Of a DNA stretch of 64,000 nt, positions 11,890 through 23,903 are shown piece after piece; the first letter of the stretch is position 1; each line of letters begins with the position of its first letter. The notes under the pieces were generated by a model. It made no database searches. It saw only the letters and a program-made list of their open reading frames with translations, and was not told where the DNA came from. The DNA lies in NCBI GenBank assembly GCA_043228905.1, contig JBHGNT010000022.1, positions 9,610,001 through 9,674,000 of the forward strand, given 5' to 3'. The DNA is from Azolla caroliniana (taxonomy: Eukaryota; Polypodiophyta). Both the position numbers and the translations under genes were made by a program.

Positions 11890-14800
11890 GCTCTATTAAT
11901 GTGACCATCGAGGAAGATGAGATGGTGTAGGTTTGTCTCGGGGACCTGGCGCCGAAGTTCAGACCATTGCGAATGGCGGTCTATACAAGGGAGAATACGT
12001 CCTCGTTTTATGACTTACAGTAAATGCTCCTAGTAGAGGAGAACCACACAAGTGCGTCAACGAGCACGCACACCGATAACAAGATGTTGTACACGAAGGC
12101 AGATCGACACGCGGTGGAAGCGGGTGACAAGAGTAGAATCGGAGGCACAAAGATGGTGCCGACAACAATTTTGAACCCTTTGGAAATAGGGAGAGTCAAG
12201 GCGGTGCCGGGAGCCGGCAAGAGAAGACCGCGACGGAATGTTGGTATTGTGGCCGAAAGGGCCACAAAGAGCACAAGTGCTGGAAAAAATGTGCCGATTC
12301 AGACAAATCCGGATTCGGCAAGGCCGGATGGGGGAATTGACAAGCTCACATTACATGGAAGGACCGGAAGGATCCGGTTCCGGAGATGGATCAGGCCCCT
12401 TTGTGATGAAACACAAGGCAAACTGAATGAAGACAAACACCTCGAAACCGAATGAGGTATAATATGTTGATTCCGGAGTGTCAAATCACATGACAAACCA
12501 CGAGGAGTGGTTTACTTACCTAGAGAAACCGAAACAACTGGGGGTTGTTGAAACCGGAGATGACACCCCACATACCATCAAGCATATTGGTGAAGTCCCC
12601 CTCAACCATGTAGGGCAGAAGGGAAAGTTGATGAACTTCTTGCACGTCCCGACCATCACGAAGAATTTGGTGTCAGTTCGACAGATTGTCGACAAAGGGA
12701 TGCAAGTCTGGTTCACACATCTCGGGTGCTTCATTGAAGAAGAAGGCAAAGTCATTGCACAGGGGCGCTAAGACGGGAGGATGTTTATCCTCGAGACAAA
12801 TGATTTTGGCACCGCTATGTTCGCAAAAGGTCAAAAAGTTGAGTCAGACATCAACCTTTGGCATAAGCAAATCGGCCACATCAACTTCCGGAAGCTTCAA
12901 GAGTTGCAGTCGAAACACGTAGTTTCCGGACTCCTGAAGTTTAGTGGCCGGAAAGGCCAAATATGTGAAGCTTGCCAACTCGGGAAGCAACATAGGCTTC
13001 CGTTCCCCAATTAGAAGAATCAAAGCCGAAATCGGCTTGATCTCATTCATTCGGATGTGTGGGGGACTGACACAAAATGTGAGCATCAGTGGGAGTCGGT
13101 ATTTTGTCTCCTTCATCGACGATTTTAGTCGACACACTTGGATCTATCTGATCGAGAAGAAGAGCGAAGTCTTCTCTTGCTTCTGGGACCTAAAGAATCA
13201 TGTAGAGTGAAAAACCGGAAGGAAGATTAAGTGTCTGAGATCAGATGGCAAAAAAGAGTACTTTTCCGGCCAGTTCACGAGTTATCTACAGACGAAGGGA
13301 ATCCGACAAGAATTCTCCTGCAGATACACACCGGAGCAGAACGACATGGCCGAGCGTCGGAATAGGACGTTGGTAGAAGTAGCCAAGGCAATGCTCGAGG
13401 AGAAGCATATGCCAAAATTTTATTGGGTTGAAGCAATTCGAACATCTAATTACATACAAAATTAGATATCTGCATCAGGGAAAAAGGTGTCGCCACACAA
13501 ATTGTATTTCGAAAGGAAGCCTAATTTGGCACACCTTTGAGTGTTCGTAGCATTGCATGTGTGCATGTACTGAAAGAAAAACAGAGGAAGTTAGATGTGA
13601 AAGCCGAAAAGTGCATTCTCGTTGGCTACTCGGATGAACATAAGGGTTATAAGTGTTATAACCCCTAATCGAAAATGGTCCGAGTTAGCCGAGATGTCAT
13701 TTTTGATGAATCGACATCTTGGTACTTCTCTCCACCCAAACCCGAGCCAATTGTTGTAGATGATCCGGTAGAATCCGAAACAGAGAGAAGCATTGCGGAA
13801 TCCAAACAGTCGGATAGTCCGACTTCTCTCCGGATGAGTGGACCGAATCCGAATTGGTTGAGCCGGAGTGGTCAATTGGATGACGAGCTGGTGAGTAGTG
13901 GAGACTCGGTCGTACTCTCCCCACGTAAGAAACTGAGGAGACGGTTCATGCGCAAAGAGAAGGGGAAGAAGAAGATGTTGAAGTACGACATTGGTAGGGA
14001 AGAGTCGGATTGGAGCGAATCCGACTACTGAAAGCAAGAAAACAGACCCCCGGAGAAGAGGTCGGAGTCGGCCAATAGGGCCATCAAATTGGCAGATCAG
14101 AAATTGTGCCGATCCACCCGCCAAAAGCATCCCGTTGTTCGGTACAAATATAACAAGTGTATGTCGCATCACTATGTGTGCATGGTGAAGGTGGCAGCCA
14201 TGCGTGAGCCGGAGAGCTACGCCGAAGTGGTTAAGGACCTGAACTGGCGGAAGGCCATGGAGGAAGAGATGCACGCGCTCACGAAAACAAGACGTGGAAC
14301 TTAGTTGGTGTACCGAAAGGAGTGAAGCCGATTGGTTTCCAATGGGTATAGAAGGTTAAGTACAACAATAACGACTCTGTCAACTGGTACAAGGCTCGGT
14401 TAGTAGCCAAGGGCTACGCGCAACAGCACGACATCGACTACAATGAGACATTTGCGCCGGTCGCAAAGATGACGACCATTTGTGTCTTGCTTGCGATGAC
14501 AGCGGCGAAGCGATGGCATCTGCATCAAATGGATGTAAAGAATGTGTTCGTAAAGGTGAACTTCAGGAGCAGGTGTATATGGTTCAAACTTCAGTCCGCC
14601 AAATTTCAGTCCGGAATGAACATGTCGGCCGTTTGCCGACTGAAGAAGTCCCTTTACGGACTAAAGTAAGCCCCGCATGCCTGGAACACAAAGATCACAC
14701 AACAACTTCGTTAGATGGGGTTTGCCCCGTCAAAGACGAATTCTTCACTCTTCATCCGGCAAGATCGAAATGAGCCAATTAGTATTTTACTTTATGTTGA

Positions 14801-15760
14801 TGATTTAGTCATCGCCAACGCCAACTTGGATAAAATCGATCGTGTCAAGTTCGAACTCGTGGCATTGTTTGACATGAAGGATCTTGGGGACCTTCATTAC
14901 TTCCTCAGGATCGAAATGAACCGCACCTCGGAAGGCATATTGATCAGTCAACGCCACTATGTGTTGAATATGCTCTTCAAATTCGGTATGACGAAATGCA
15001 AATCCATCTAGACTCCTCTGGACCGGAATGTGAAGCTTTGCCCCGACTCCAGAACAACATGCGACCCGAAAAGGTTCCGACAAATAGTCGGAAGTCTCAT
15101 ATATTTGACCATCACCCGGACGGACCTCAGTTATCCAATCGGATTGATTAGTCAATTTATGGCGCATCCAACCGTGGAGCACCTTCAGTGCACGCACTGA
15201 ATACTGAGGTACATTAGCGGCACTAAGGACAGGGGGCTGCTGTATCGAACTAGTGTAGTCGGACATCTTGTCGGCTACACAGATGCCAATTGGGCCGGAA
15301 ATGCTGGTGACCATACGTCTACATCCGGATATGCATTTTCACTTGGGAGCGTCGCAGTTGCCGGGAGCAATAAGAAGCAACCGACAATAACATTGTCAAG
15401 CACCGAGGCCGAGTACCGAGGAGCAGCTTGCGAAGCCATATGGCTCAAGCGGCTCCCAAAGGATCTGCAGCTGGAGGTGTCCGATCCTACAACAATCTAC
15501 TGTGACAACCTCATAAGCATCCAACTAGCAAAGAACCCCGTCTTTCACACCCATACCAAGCACATTGAGGTGCACTACCATTTTGTCTGTGAGCGTGTCT
15601 TCTCCGGTGAAGTAGAATTGTTGTATGTTTTGACAGATCGGCAACTTGCTGACATCTTCACCAGACCCTTGGGTCTTGAAGGGTTACAACATTTTTTGGG
15701 CATACTTGGTGTGCAAAACCTCGATATGTCGAACTTGAGGGGGAGGAATGAAAGGGGGAG
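11890..15760 (+). pseudogene. Copia element A: decayed gag-pol (same family as copia B)
   Basis: A 5'-truncated, frameshifted Ty1/copia gag-pol. Homology begins in the distal part of gag (about 11,895) and continues with the MLLVEENH segment at 12,024, which matches copia B at 26,939. A CCHC knuckle follows at about 12,240-12,290, then the gag-pre-integrase and integrase region (12,478-13,440, including LWHKQIGHINF and CEACQLGKQ). The linker is at 13,676 on (VRVSRDVIFDES, shared with B). Reverse transcriptase spans about 14,400-15,010 with YVDDLVIA near 14,797, and RNase H runs to 15,740 (TITLSSTEAEYRGAA, then KHIEVHYHFVCE). Stops and frameshifts occur in almost every domain, so it cannot make a working polyprotein. 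A polypurine stretch (GAGGGGGAG) follows at about 15,735. I could not identify a 5' LTR. Confidence 0.85.
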
Positions 15761-16409
15761 AGATGGTCAAAACGAACTGCGGAATCAAGCCAAGAAAGAA
15801 GATGTCTGGAAAGCCAAATCAGATACTGACTTCGATTCCAGCCCGGTTGAGAGAAGTCAGAGTGTACGGTGTTATCCGTGGGACAAAAGGGATACAATGT
15901 GAAACGAATCTAAGGATACGAGTAGGTAAAGTAGGTGACAAATGACAACTGAGAATGAGGAAGGTAATGGAATACGTGTAGCCGAGAATGAAGGCTGAGA
16001 AGAAAAGATTTACTGAAGTGCGTCAAGTAGAAAGGGAAGCTATAAAACAAGGAGCATAATCAACAAGAAAGAGGGGGAGTGATACCCTAGTCTAGATAGG
16101 ATTATTGTTATTTGTTTGACTGTATGAGAATAGAACTCTTAGCGTGAGCCATGTAACCTTTGCATCTAAATCTATTAATATATCTATCTTTGTGGGTCTA
16201 ATCTGTTCAAGCATCTATATGTGTTATTTGGATTTGCTATCTTAATTTCAAGTACAATTTACCAGAACGGTTGTGGCCAACTGTTTTTCATAATCAATTA
16301 GCCATGCAATCTCGGGTTCTTGTCCACCACTACGTACCACGACCCCTTGACCCGATTACCTTAGAAGTAATCGAAGGTGTTATCTCCGAGAAAAGACAAC
16401 ACAATTTGG
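15761..16409 (+). other. Copia A 3' region and possible gypsy G1 leader/LTR
   Basis: No coding sequence. A TATA-like CTATAAAA lies near 16,041. A second polypurine-like GAGGGGGAG ends at 16,078 and is followed by TGATACCC, a possible LTR start. At about 16,404-16,430 a TTTGGCACGCTCGG segment could be a primer-binding site for the gypsy gag that follows. No second LTR copy was found in the window, so the LTR borders are guesses. Confidence 0.3.
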
Positions 16410-17879
16410 CACGCTCGGTTCACGCCTGGTAATACAACGAACAACGTAGGCAGAAACCCCAGCCGCCATTATGGCGCCCAATTGCAACACGCCTTCTCGG
16501 CTACTCTCCTGCCGTGCCGAGCCAGCCGAGGAAACTGCCGACTCCGCGCTCACACACAATCATTGTCAGAGCCCCCAGAGTCACACCACTCGCCAATAGT
16601 GGCCCAGACACACAGTTGCACATTGGCTTTGACCCCCCCGCACCTCCGAGTCCTACCGAAGTTACCCAAGCCGAGTTCAACCCTTTTCCGACGTTACCAA
16701 AAGACCTAGACTTCAACACCATGCCTTACCCATATCCACGTTATACGAATGGCCCTGATGCGGAAGCTCACCTCTGCTCTTTTCTATCCACTTGGCAAGC
16801 CAACCATTCGATGTAGCGTCTCACCACTATGGAGGTCAATGCCTTCAAAATCGCCGAGTTCACCCTCTCTCTCGACGGACCCGCTGCACGATGGTACTCC
16901 CGCCATGACCCTAGGGAGTTTACAACATTTGAGGATGTCTGTACCCGCTTCCTCAAACTATTCCACTAGGAGATCCCAAAGTGCGAACTGCTCTGCCAGT
17001 TCTACACCATTGCCCAAGAACCAAAGGAAACGGTTTCCTAGTTCACACTCCGATTTCAAGGCCTCTATCGACAACTCGCGCAAGACGTGTTGGCAAATCA
17101 TTTGAAAGACACATTCCTTGTCGGAATCCGAGAGCCTCTCTAGACTACGCTTGCCCTATCGAGTTTTTCACAATAGACCATCGAATAGGTGGTCGCTTGA
17201 GTCTTAGCCTTGGACAGAGCTCACCATAGTAAACCCTTCTCGATGGGCTTACTCCAAAACGCCTTACCAACACACGAAGAAACCCGATTTCGGTAGGCGC
17301 TGCAATGAACAACTTGTTCCAATTCTGGTCACTCGACCGTGGATTGCCCTCTTCGGCCTCATTGCCCTATCTGCCATTCTCGAGTACATACGATTGAGCA
17401 ATGCGAGTACAACATGCTCAATCGTACTACCTCGGCTCCTGTAAAATCGCCCCGATCGTCCTCAACAAGATGATCGTCCTCCACCACGGAATAGGGACGC
17501 CGAACAGCCTTGGTACGATGATCGGCATCCCCAGGATGACGGCTACCGACCCAACCCGGATCGTTATCGCCCAGATAACCAATGCCGACCTGAGGAGCCA
17601 TAGTATCGCCTAGATAATCGACCACGACCCGAGGACGATCGCTACCAATATCACGACGACCGCTATCGTCCGGACGACGACTATTACGGCTATGATTATG
17701 ACCGAGAGGACTACTATGAACCAAGGTATCCACGACACGATCGACGACCTCCCTATAATAATCGCAGTCCCCGACCCTTGGGCAATAATCGACGACCCTT
17801 CAACAACCGTCGTCGAGACCCTCCACACACCGATAATCGACGACACCCCTTGCTCGACTCTTAGGAAAACGCGTCCCGT
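16410..17879 (+). pseudogene. Gypsy element G1, gag portion (part 1)
   Basis: A degenerate Ty3/gypsy gag. The recognisable core (about 16,720-17,230) has the retrotransposon-gag pattern of an LDGPAARWYSR segment followed by a TFEDVCTRFLKLF segment, broken by several stops. It is followed at 17,430-17,850 by an Arg/Asp/Tyr-rich tract (repeated DDRY, RPDD and NNRR motifs), a nucleic-acid-binding type of linker. The gag stops at 17,879 where a foreign LTR begins; its continuation lies at 28,334, about 10.5 kb away. Its gag is unlike that of gypsy G3. Confidence 0.75.
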
Positions 17880-18346
17880 TGTCGTGGTTTTCCGCGAGTA
17901 TGTGTTGAAACGGGCAGGACCACGGGGGTCTCGAACCAAGGAGTCAGAGGGAGTAGGAAGTGCGACCGTGATGGTGTGCTTGGTCGGTTACCGGAAGATG
18001 GACAATAAGTGTGTAGGTTCACAGAAGGAACCATGTCGCGCAGCTAACAGGTAGAGCGGGAAACCAGTTACAAAGAAATAGAAATAGAGATGAAAACCCA
18101 AAACGAGAAGAGATCGACCTGAACAATCAATGCGCTCTACAAAACACACCCCCACCCACACATGCACACAAACAGATTAAGGAGCCTCTGGTCAGGAGCT
18201 CATTGGCTTCTTGCGCGAGCAAAGGCTTCCTTACAAAATCGTACACAAGGCAGAGAGTGGGAGAGAGAGAGAGAGAGCTCGGCCCACAAACCGACAACAC
18301 TTCGTCCTCCCCTAAATGCCGATCCCTAAAGCATGCTTAAGCCTCA
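17880..18346 (-). mobile_element. Solo gypsy LTR4, left part
   Basis: Begins TGTCGTGGTTTTCCGCG and matches the family LTRs at 30,350 and 42,509 in its start and in the conserved GGGACCACCGGGGTC-like segment. Copia B interrupts it after 18,346, and it resumes at 28,084. The two parts total about 712 bp, close to the 707-709 bp of the intact copies. Flanks are CCGT (17,876-17,879) and CCAT (28,334-28,337), a 4-bp target duplication with one change. The TATA box in the right part points to the minus strand. No internal gypsy sequence remains, so it is a solo LTR. Confidence 0.8.
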
Positions 18347-18799
18347 TGTTAAGAATTAGGTAAGTAATTAAGCAAGGATTAATTAGTACCTAATTATGTG
18401 ATTAGTTGATAAGCGGAAGATTATGTGATATGTGTGTGTATGTGTGTATGTGTGTATGTGTGTGAGAGGAAGAGAGAGAGAGAGAGAGAGAGATACAACA
18501 CAAGATGGGGGATGAGTAAGTATATAAAATTAGCATTATCATCATCAAATCCAAAAATACCCACAATGAGGTATATATACATCTCATGTGCAAAGGTGCA
18601 CATGTGTGAGTGGAATATAGGTACTAAGGTGTAAGTCCTATATTAAATGTACTTAGGAGTGGAGGATCTAGAATATCCCACTTAAGTACAAGGTCCTACT
18701 TAAGGCGTTATAGTCAACACTTCTAACTAGATTCTATCTAGGTAACTACGAAGTTACATGGTTGACTAACTAAACTAAGTTGAGTTTGATCTCTCAACA
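18347..18799 (-). repeat. Copia B 3' LTR
   Basis: A 453-bp LTR holding a GT/GA microsatellite at 18,427-18,492. It is nearly identical to 27,641-28,083 outside the microsatellite. Confidence 0.9.
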
Positions 18800-18874
18800 C
18801 GCCCCCTCAAGCTCAAGTGTGAGACGTCCAACATCCGCTTTGGTTTCGTCGGCTTTGTGTGCTTCCATCCAACC

Positions 18875-18959
18875 TGTTGGAGACGAGGTCGTCTATGCGG
18901 AAGATCAAGAAGCATTCGATTAGTGCTGAATACCTGTGTATGACAGTTTCTAGGTCGTT

Positions 18960-19003
<44 letters not shown>

Positions 19004-19185
19004 AAAAGACTTTTTATTCCACAAAGCAATAATACAACGCCCAACCTTACAAAAAGGTTACAAGGTCACTATATATAGTGACCGACTTAGGGCAACTACC
19101 CTTTATGATAATTACACAAATGCCCCAAACTTGGGCTATAGAAAGGGATAGTGTGAATACGTCCATTATACACTTGTATTCGACA
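18875..19185 (-). repeat. Copia C 3' LTR
   Basis: Contains a (GA)n tract at about 18,963-19,000 and matches 23,904-24,212. The right copy has a shorter GA tract followed by (CA)n, so the microsatellite has diverged faster than the rest of the LTR. Confidence 0.95.
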
Positions 19186-19378
19186 CTCCCCCGTAATGGG
19201 CGTATACATGGGTTATCTAAGATTACAGGTATAGACTTAGGTTCTCGGACATATCAGCTTTGTTCAGGTCGGCAGGGTCCGAAGGTAGAAGACCGAACTG
19301 GTCGGGTCGGAACAGTTGAAGCCGATCATTAAGGAACTGATGTCGGTTGTCGGGAACCATCCTGCTCTGTGTCCGGCT

Positions 19379-22300
19379 CTAACCGGACTGGTTTGTCGTT
19401 ACGCCCATCTGATGCCGAAGAGACCGAAAACGGTCTGCCGAAAGACACTTGGTCATTCCATCTGCGACATTGTCGGTTGTGGATATTTTCTCTAGACCGA
19501 TTTTCCCTGAAATGACGCAGTCCCGAACAAAGTGATATCGAACGTCGATATGTTTGGAGGCGTTGTGGTGAACCGGATTTTTTGACAGGGCAACAGCACC
19601 TTGACTGTCGCTGTAGACAACTGGAGCTGAGTCATGGTCGACTTGTCGAAACGTGTGCGCCAGCCGACCGAGCCACAAAGCTTCTTTTGCTGCGTCGGAC
19701 GCAGCTACATATTCTGCTTCGATCGTTGAGGTCGCTGTGCACTCCTGAAGTTTCGACTTCCACGAGATTGCTCCATTGCCGAATTTGAAGCAGTATCCGG
19801 TTGTTGATTTCCGACTGTCTATACAGCCGGCGAAATCCGAGTCGGTGTAACCGACTACGCCTGAGGTTCGGTTCGGACCGAAAAGAATGCCGTGGTCTTT
19901 TGTGCCAGCCAGATATCTGAACACATGCTTGACTGCGTTCCAATGCGATCGGCCAGGATTGTGCATAAATCTGCTAACGACTCCTACGGCGTGAGAAATA
20001 TCAGGCCGTGTCGCGACCATCAGGTACATAAGGGAGCCGACTGCCGGTGCATACGGTACCGACTTCATATCTTCCCCCTCCGGACCGGATGTCGGGCAGT
20101 CTCGCTGAGAGAGCCGAAGATTCATGGGGAGCGGGGTTGAAGCAGATTTGGCTGATTGCATGTTGAAGCGTTCCAAGACACGTCCGATATAGTCGGTCTG
20201 AGACAAAAAAAGATGTCGTTTATCGCGATGCCGACTAATTTTCATGCCAAGGATGTGTCGTGCCGGACCGAGGTCCTTCATGGCAAACTTCAACCGCAGT
20301 TGCCGAACGAGATCGGCAAGTTCGCCCGCGTGGCGTCCAGAAATGAGCATGTCGTCCACGTAAATGATGAGGAAGATGGGTGATCCATCTTGAGCTGTGT
20401 TGGTAAAGAGACAATGGTCCTCATCGCTTTTTGAGAAGCCGATCGATTGGACGAAGTCGTCGAACTTCTTGTACCATTGTCGCGGTGCCTGTTTGAGGCC
20501 GTATAGACTCTTCCTGAGTCGGCAGACTAGATGTTCTTGGCCAGTTGCCACGAAGCCTTTTGGCTGCTCCATATAAATTTCCTCCTCGAGATCACCATGG
20601 AGGAAGGCTGTTTTGACATCTAGCTGAATCAGCTCCAAGTTGTCGGCTGCCACGACGCCGAGCAAAAAACGAAGGGTTGTCATTTTCACCACTGGTGAAA
20701 AAATCTCGTCGAAGTCGACGCCATATTCTTGTCGGAAGCCCTTCGCAACTAATCTGGCCTTGTACTTTGGGGTGGTCGAATCAGACGTCTCTTTTAGTCG
20801 ATAAACCCACTTGCAAGGAAGAGCACGTCGGTTCCTAGGTAATTCGACCAGATCCCAAGTCTTGTTTGCCCGAATGGAGTGCATTTCCGACTCCATCGCC
20901 AGATGCCAGGTGGCGGAATCGACAGATGTCGATGCTTCTTCGTAAGACGTCGGTTCGCCGGCGTCGGTGAAGAAAATTCCAGGAGAGTACCTCTCCGGAG
21001 GTTGCGATAGTCTCTCGGATCGTCGAGGTATGATTGGACTGGTCGCATCGGGTATCGAGGTCGGATGGTCCGAAAGCGGATTGTTCTGCTGTGCCGAGTC
21101 GGAGTTGTCCGAGTCGGTAGTGTAAGGTTCAGCTACCCGTGAAGCTGACCGTGTGTTGAGAGCGGGGCCTTCTTGAAGGGTCGGCACATCGGAAAACGTT
21201 ACCCTTCGGACTTCGATCGGTTTTTCGACTGATGGATTCATAGCCGACTCGTTGAACACAACGTCCGAACTTCGAACGATTTGCCTGCGTTCGGGGTCCC
21301 AGAGTCGGTATCCCATTTCGCCGTCGGATCCATATCCAAGGAAAATGCATTTCCTGGACCGAGGTGCAAGTTTTCGGCGATCATCTTTTGGAATAAGGGC
21401 GTACGCCTCGCATCCGAAGATCCTCAGCTTGTCGTAATTCGGCTTACTGCCGATCCATAGTTCCTGAGGAATTTGAAGTCCTAGAGGTCTACTTGGCGAC
21501 ATATTGATTATGTGTACTGCCGTGAGTAGAGCCTCTGCCCAGAAGCCATCCGACAGTCCGGAGTGTTGGAGCATGGAAACTATCCTTTCTTGGATTGTCC
21601 GATTCATTCGTTCTGCAATCCCGTTTTGCTCCGGACTGTGTGGTGCCGTAAATTCACGTCGGATGCCGCGTTGTCGGCAGAATTTGACGAATTCTTCGGA
21701 TTTGAACTCTCCCCCATTGTCTGTCCGAAAGCATTTCAGCTTTCGGTCGGTTTGATTTTCTACCATAGCGAGCCAATCTGAGAATATCGAGAAGACCCGA
21801 TCTTTGGTGCGAATTGGATAAGCCCACACCTTTCGAGTCGAATCGTCAATAAAAGTGACGAAGTAAGAGGCACCGCCGAGAGACTGATGCGGCATTGGGC
21901 CACAGACGTCCGAGTGGACCAAATCGAGAGGTCTCGTTTCTCTTGGTGCTGATGTCGGGTGTGATGCGGCTGCTTGTTTGCCATACTGGCAATGCTCGCA
22001 GAATTGATGGTCGGAGAAGGAGAGTTTGGGGATGTATCTGGCTCTAGATAGGTGCGTGATGCCGGCCTTGCTGAGGTGTCCTAATCTTCTGTGCCATAGT
22101 GATGACACAGGAATATCCACCAAAAACAGGTTACCCTCTCTGAGCGTAACATGTAACGGATACAGGGAGTGTATCTTGGGTCCTCTAGCAAGCAGGAGGT
22201 TCCCCCTGTGGAGTGTCCACCCTCCCGAAGAAAAACCGGCACGAATGCCGTCTTCATCTAGTTGTCCGACTGAGATCAATGGCCTTGAGAGCTCGGGTAC

Positions 22301-23413
22301 ATGTCGGACATTGTGGAGTACAAGTGTAGAGCCACCTGCAAGGTTGAGCTCTACTGTGCCGATTCCGATGATGTCACAGTGTTGCGAGTTACCGACTCGA
22401 ACTGAGTCGGAGTGACGGATCGTATATTGCTGGAATTGGGATCGATGAGGAGTCACGTGAAATGACGCGCCCGAATCTAAGAGCCATGTGCTCGATTCTT
22501 CAGTCGTGAGCAGAACTTCTGATCCGACTGGATTTTCGATTGATAGTATATTCGGGTCGTCTGGTAGCACATCAGCTGAGAAGCTGACGTAATTGATCTC
22601 CTCATGCCGGCCACTCTTCTTGTCGGATCTCTGAGACTTGTCGTTCTTGTTCTTGAGTGCGCGGCAGTCGGCTTTGATGTGTCCGGGTTTCTTGCAGTAG
22701 TTGCAGATTCGGTTATCCCGTGACTGGCTCCGTCTTCGCTGATTGTTCGGCGGTCGTGAGGAATCTCTTCCTCGTATGTTCGATCGGTCTGTCGAACCTT
22801 GTACTACATAAGCGTCTTCTGTTGAGTCTTTGGCGAAAGACTTTCTCCGAGTTGCTTCGGTCAGGATCGCGCTCGTGACTTCGGAGTATTTAACAGCCGT
22901 GGTTGACGCGTTGCACACAGTTGTGACGAAAGTTTCCCATGATGAGGGAAGGCTGCTCATGAGTATCATTGCTCTGAGTTCATCCTCGATTGCCGTCCCC
23001 TGTGACGAGATTTGGGAGCTTATGCTTTCGTACTCATTGAGGTGTGCTTGAACCGAATCGGATTCTTTCATCCGCAAGTTGTAGAGGCGCCGGATCAGAA
23101 ACATCTTCGTTGCGGCGACCTTCTTTTCGTAAGTGTCCGACAGTGTTTTCCACAGTTCGAATGCTGTCGTACACGATTGCACCGTAAAGTATACCGACTC
23201 CGATAGGTGCATCCGAATCGTGGCGCGGACGATTCTGTCCAGCTTCTGCCACTCAACTGGTTTGTATCCTTCTGGAGGTTCTTCATTTTCGATGGGATCG
23301 ATTTGCCCCTTGACTATGAGATAGTCCTGCATTTGTTCCTTCCAGAAGTTGAAGTTCGATCCATCGAACTTTCGGAGACTCATTTCTGACGAGCCGGATG
23401 TTGATGCCATCAA
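19379..23413 (-). CDS. Copia C gag-pol polyprotein, 1344 aa, uninterrupted
   Basis: A single open frame with all expected Ty1/copia domains in order. The UBN2-type gag covers about residues 10-190. The CCHC knuckle is C237/C240/H245/C250. The aspartic protease motif DSGAS is at 313-317. The integrase zinc-binding residues are H441, H445, C472 and C475. The integrase catalytic triad is D502 (HSDVCGP), D565 (TDNGGE) and E601 (GIAERMNR). Reverse transcriptase covers about 850-1095 with YVDD at 1018-1021. RNase H is at about 1180-1320 and ends in the SKHIDVRYHFVRD type of segment. No stops, frameshifts or lost catalytic residues are visible. With near-identical LTRs, primer site and polypurine tract, this copy could be autonomous. 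The start is the first ATG of the frame, about 490 bp inside the 5' LTR. Confidence 0.95.
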   Translation of the reverse strand: MMASTSGSSEMSLRKFDGSNFNFWKEQMQDYLIVKGQIDPIENEEPPEGYKPVEWQKLDRIVRATIRMHLSESVYFTVQSCTTAFELWKTLSDTYEKKVAATKMFLIRRLYNLRMKESDSVQAHLNEYESISSQISSQGTAIEDELRAMILMSSLPSSWETFVTTVCNASTTAVKYSEVTSAILTEATRRKSFAKDSTEDAYVVQGSTDRSNIRGRDSSRPPNNQRRRSQSRDNRICNYCKKPGHIKADCRALKNKNDKSQRSDKKSGRHEEINYVSFSADVLPDDPNILSIENPVGSEVLLTTEESSTWLLDSGASFHVTPHRSQFQQYTIRHSDSVRVGNSQHCDIIGIGTVELNLAGGSTLVLHNVRHVPELSRPLISVGQLDEDGIRAGFSSGGWTLHRGNLLLARGPKIHSLYPLHVTLREGNLFLVDIPVSSLWHRRLGHLSKAGITHLSRARYIPKLSFSDHQFCEHCQYGKQAAASHPTSAPRETRPLDLVHSDVCGPMPHQSLGGASYFVTFIDDSTRKVWAYPIRTKDRVFSIFSDWLAMVENQTDRKLKCFRTDNGGEFKSEEFVKFCRQRGIRREFTAPHSPEQNGIAERMNRTIQERIVSMLQHSGLSDGFWAEALLTAVHIINMSPSRPLGLQIPQELWIGSKPNYDKLRIFGCEAYALIPKDDRRKLAPRSRKCIFLGYGSDGEMGYRLWDPERRQIVRSSDVVFNESAMNPSVEKPIEVRRVTFSDVPTLQEGPALNTRSASRVAEPYTTDSDNSDSAQQNNPLSDHPTSIPDATSPIIPRRSERLSQPPERYSPGIFFTDAGEPTSYEEASTSVDSATWHLAMESEMHSIRANKTWDLVELPRNRRALPCKWVYRLKETSDSTTPKYKARLVAKGFRQEYGVDFDEIFSPVVKMTTLRFLLGVVAADNLELIQLDVKTAFLHGDLEEEIYMEQPKGFVATGQEHLVCRLRKSLYGLKQAPRQWYKKFDDFVQSIGFSKSDEDHCLFTNTAQDGSPIFLIIYVDDMLISGRHAGELADLVRQLRLKFAMKDLGPARHILGMKISRHRDKRHLFLSQTDYIGRVLERFNMQSAKSASTPLPMNLRLSQRDCPTSGPEGEDMKSVPYAPAVGSLMYLMVATRPDISHAVGVVSRFMHNPGRSHWNAVKHVFRYLAGTKDHGILFGPNRTSGVVGYTDSDFAGCIDSRKSTTGYCFKFGNGAISWKSKLQECTATSTIEAEYVAASDAAKEALWLGRLAHTFRQVDHDSAPVVYSDSQGAVALSKNPVHHNASKHIDVRYHFVRDCVISGKIGLEKISTTDNVADGMTKCLSADRFRSLRHQMGVTTNQSG

Positions 23414-23903
23414 ATTCGGTTTCGGTTGACGAAGCTCGGTTCGGAGTTGACTACGAACCTTGTTGGAGTGCAGCCGGTTGGCTCACCCGATATCGTTCTA
23501 GTCGGATTTGAACCCGAGTCGGTTCGGCTTCGGATATATATGCCGAATACCGATTATTAAAACCGATTATCTGGACCGATTCTGCTTCGGTTGACTGCAG
23601 CAATGAGAGAGACGGATCCGACTGATCCTCCCGAATGTCGATCAGCCAGATGAAGCACGAATTTGGGTTGTTGTCAAAGTTGCACAAGGGGATTTCACCT
23701 CGAGCGGTTACGATCACAAGGGACAGAGTACAACCTGCTGGCTTACTCCAAGCGAAGATGATCTAACGTGATGAGATGCAAGTCTCGTTTTTCTTCTTCT
23801 TCTCTCTTCTTCGAATGACGCAAGAAACCGAATGCTGTGCAGGCTGAGACGACGGCCGACAGCGGGATGAAGGACCGAATACTGTGCAGGCTCTGATACC
23901 AGA

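Noticed and set aside
17359-17939. Arg/Asp-rich and Val/Ile-rich frames on both strands at 17.4-17.9 kb
   Set aside because: They fall in the basic linker of the G1 gag; the opposite-strand frames are shadows.
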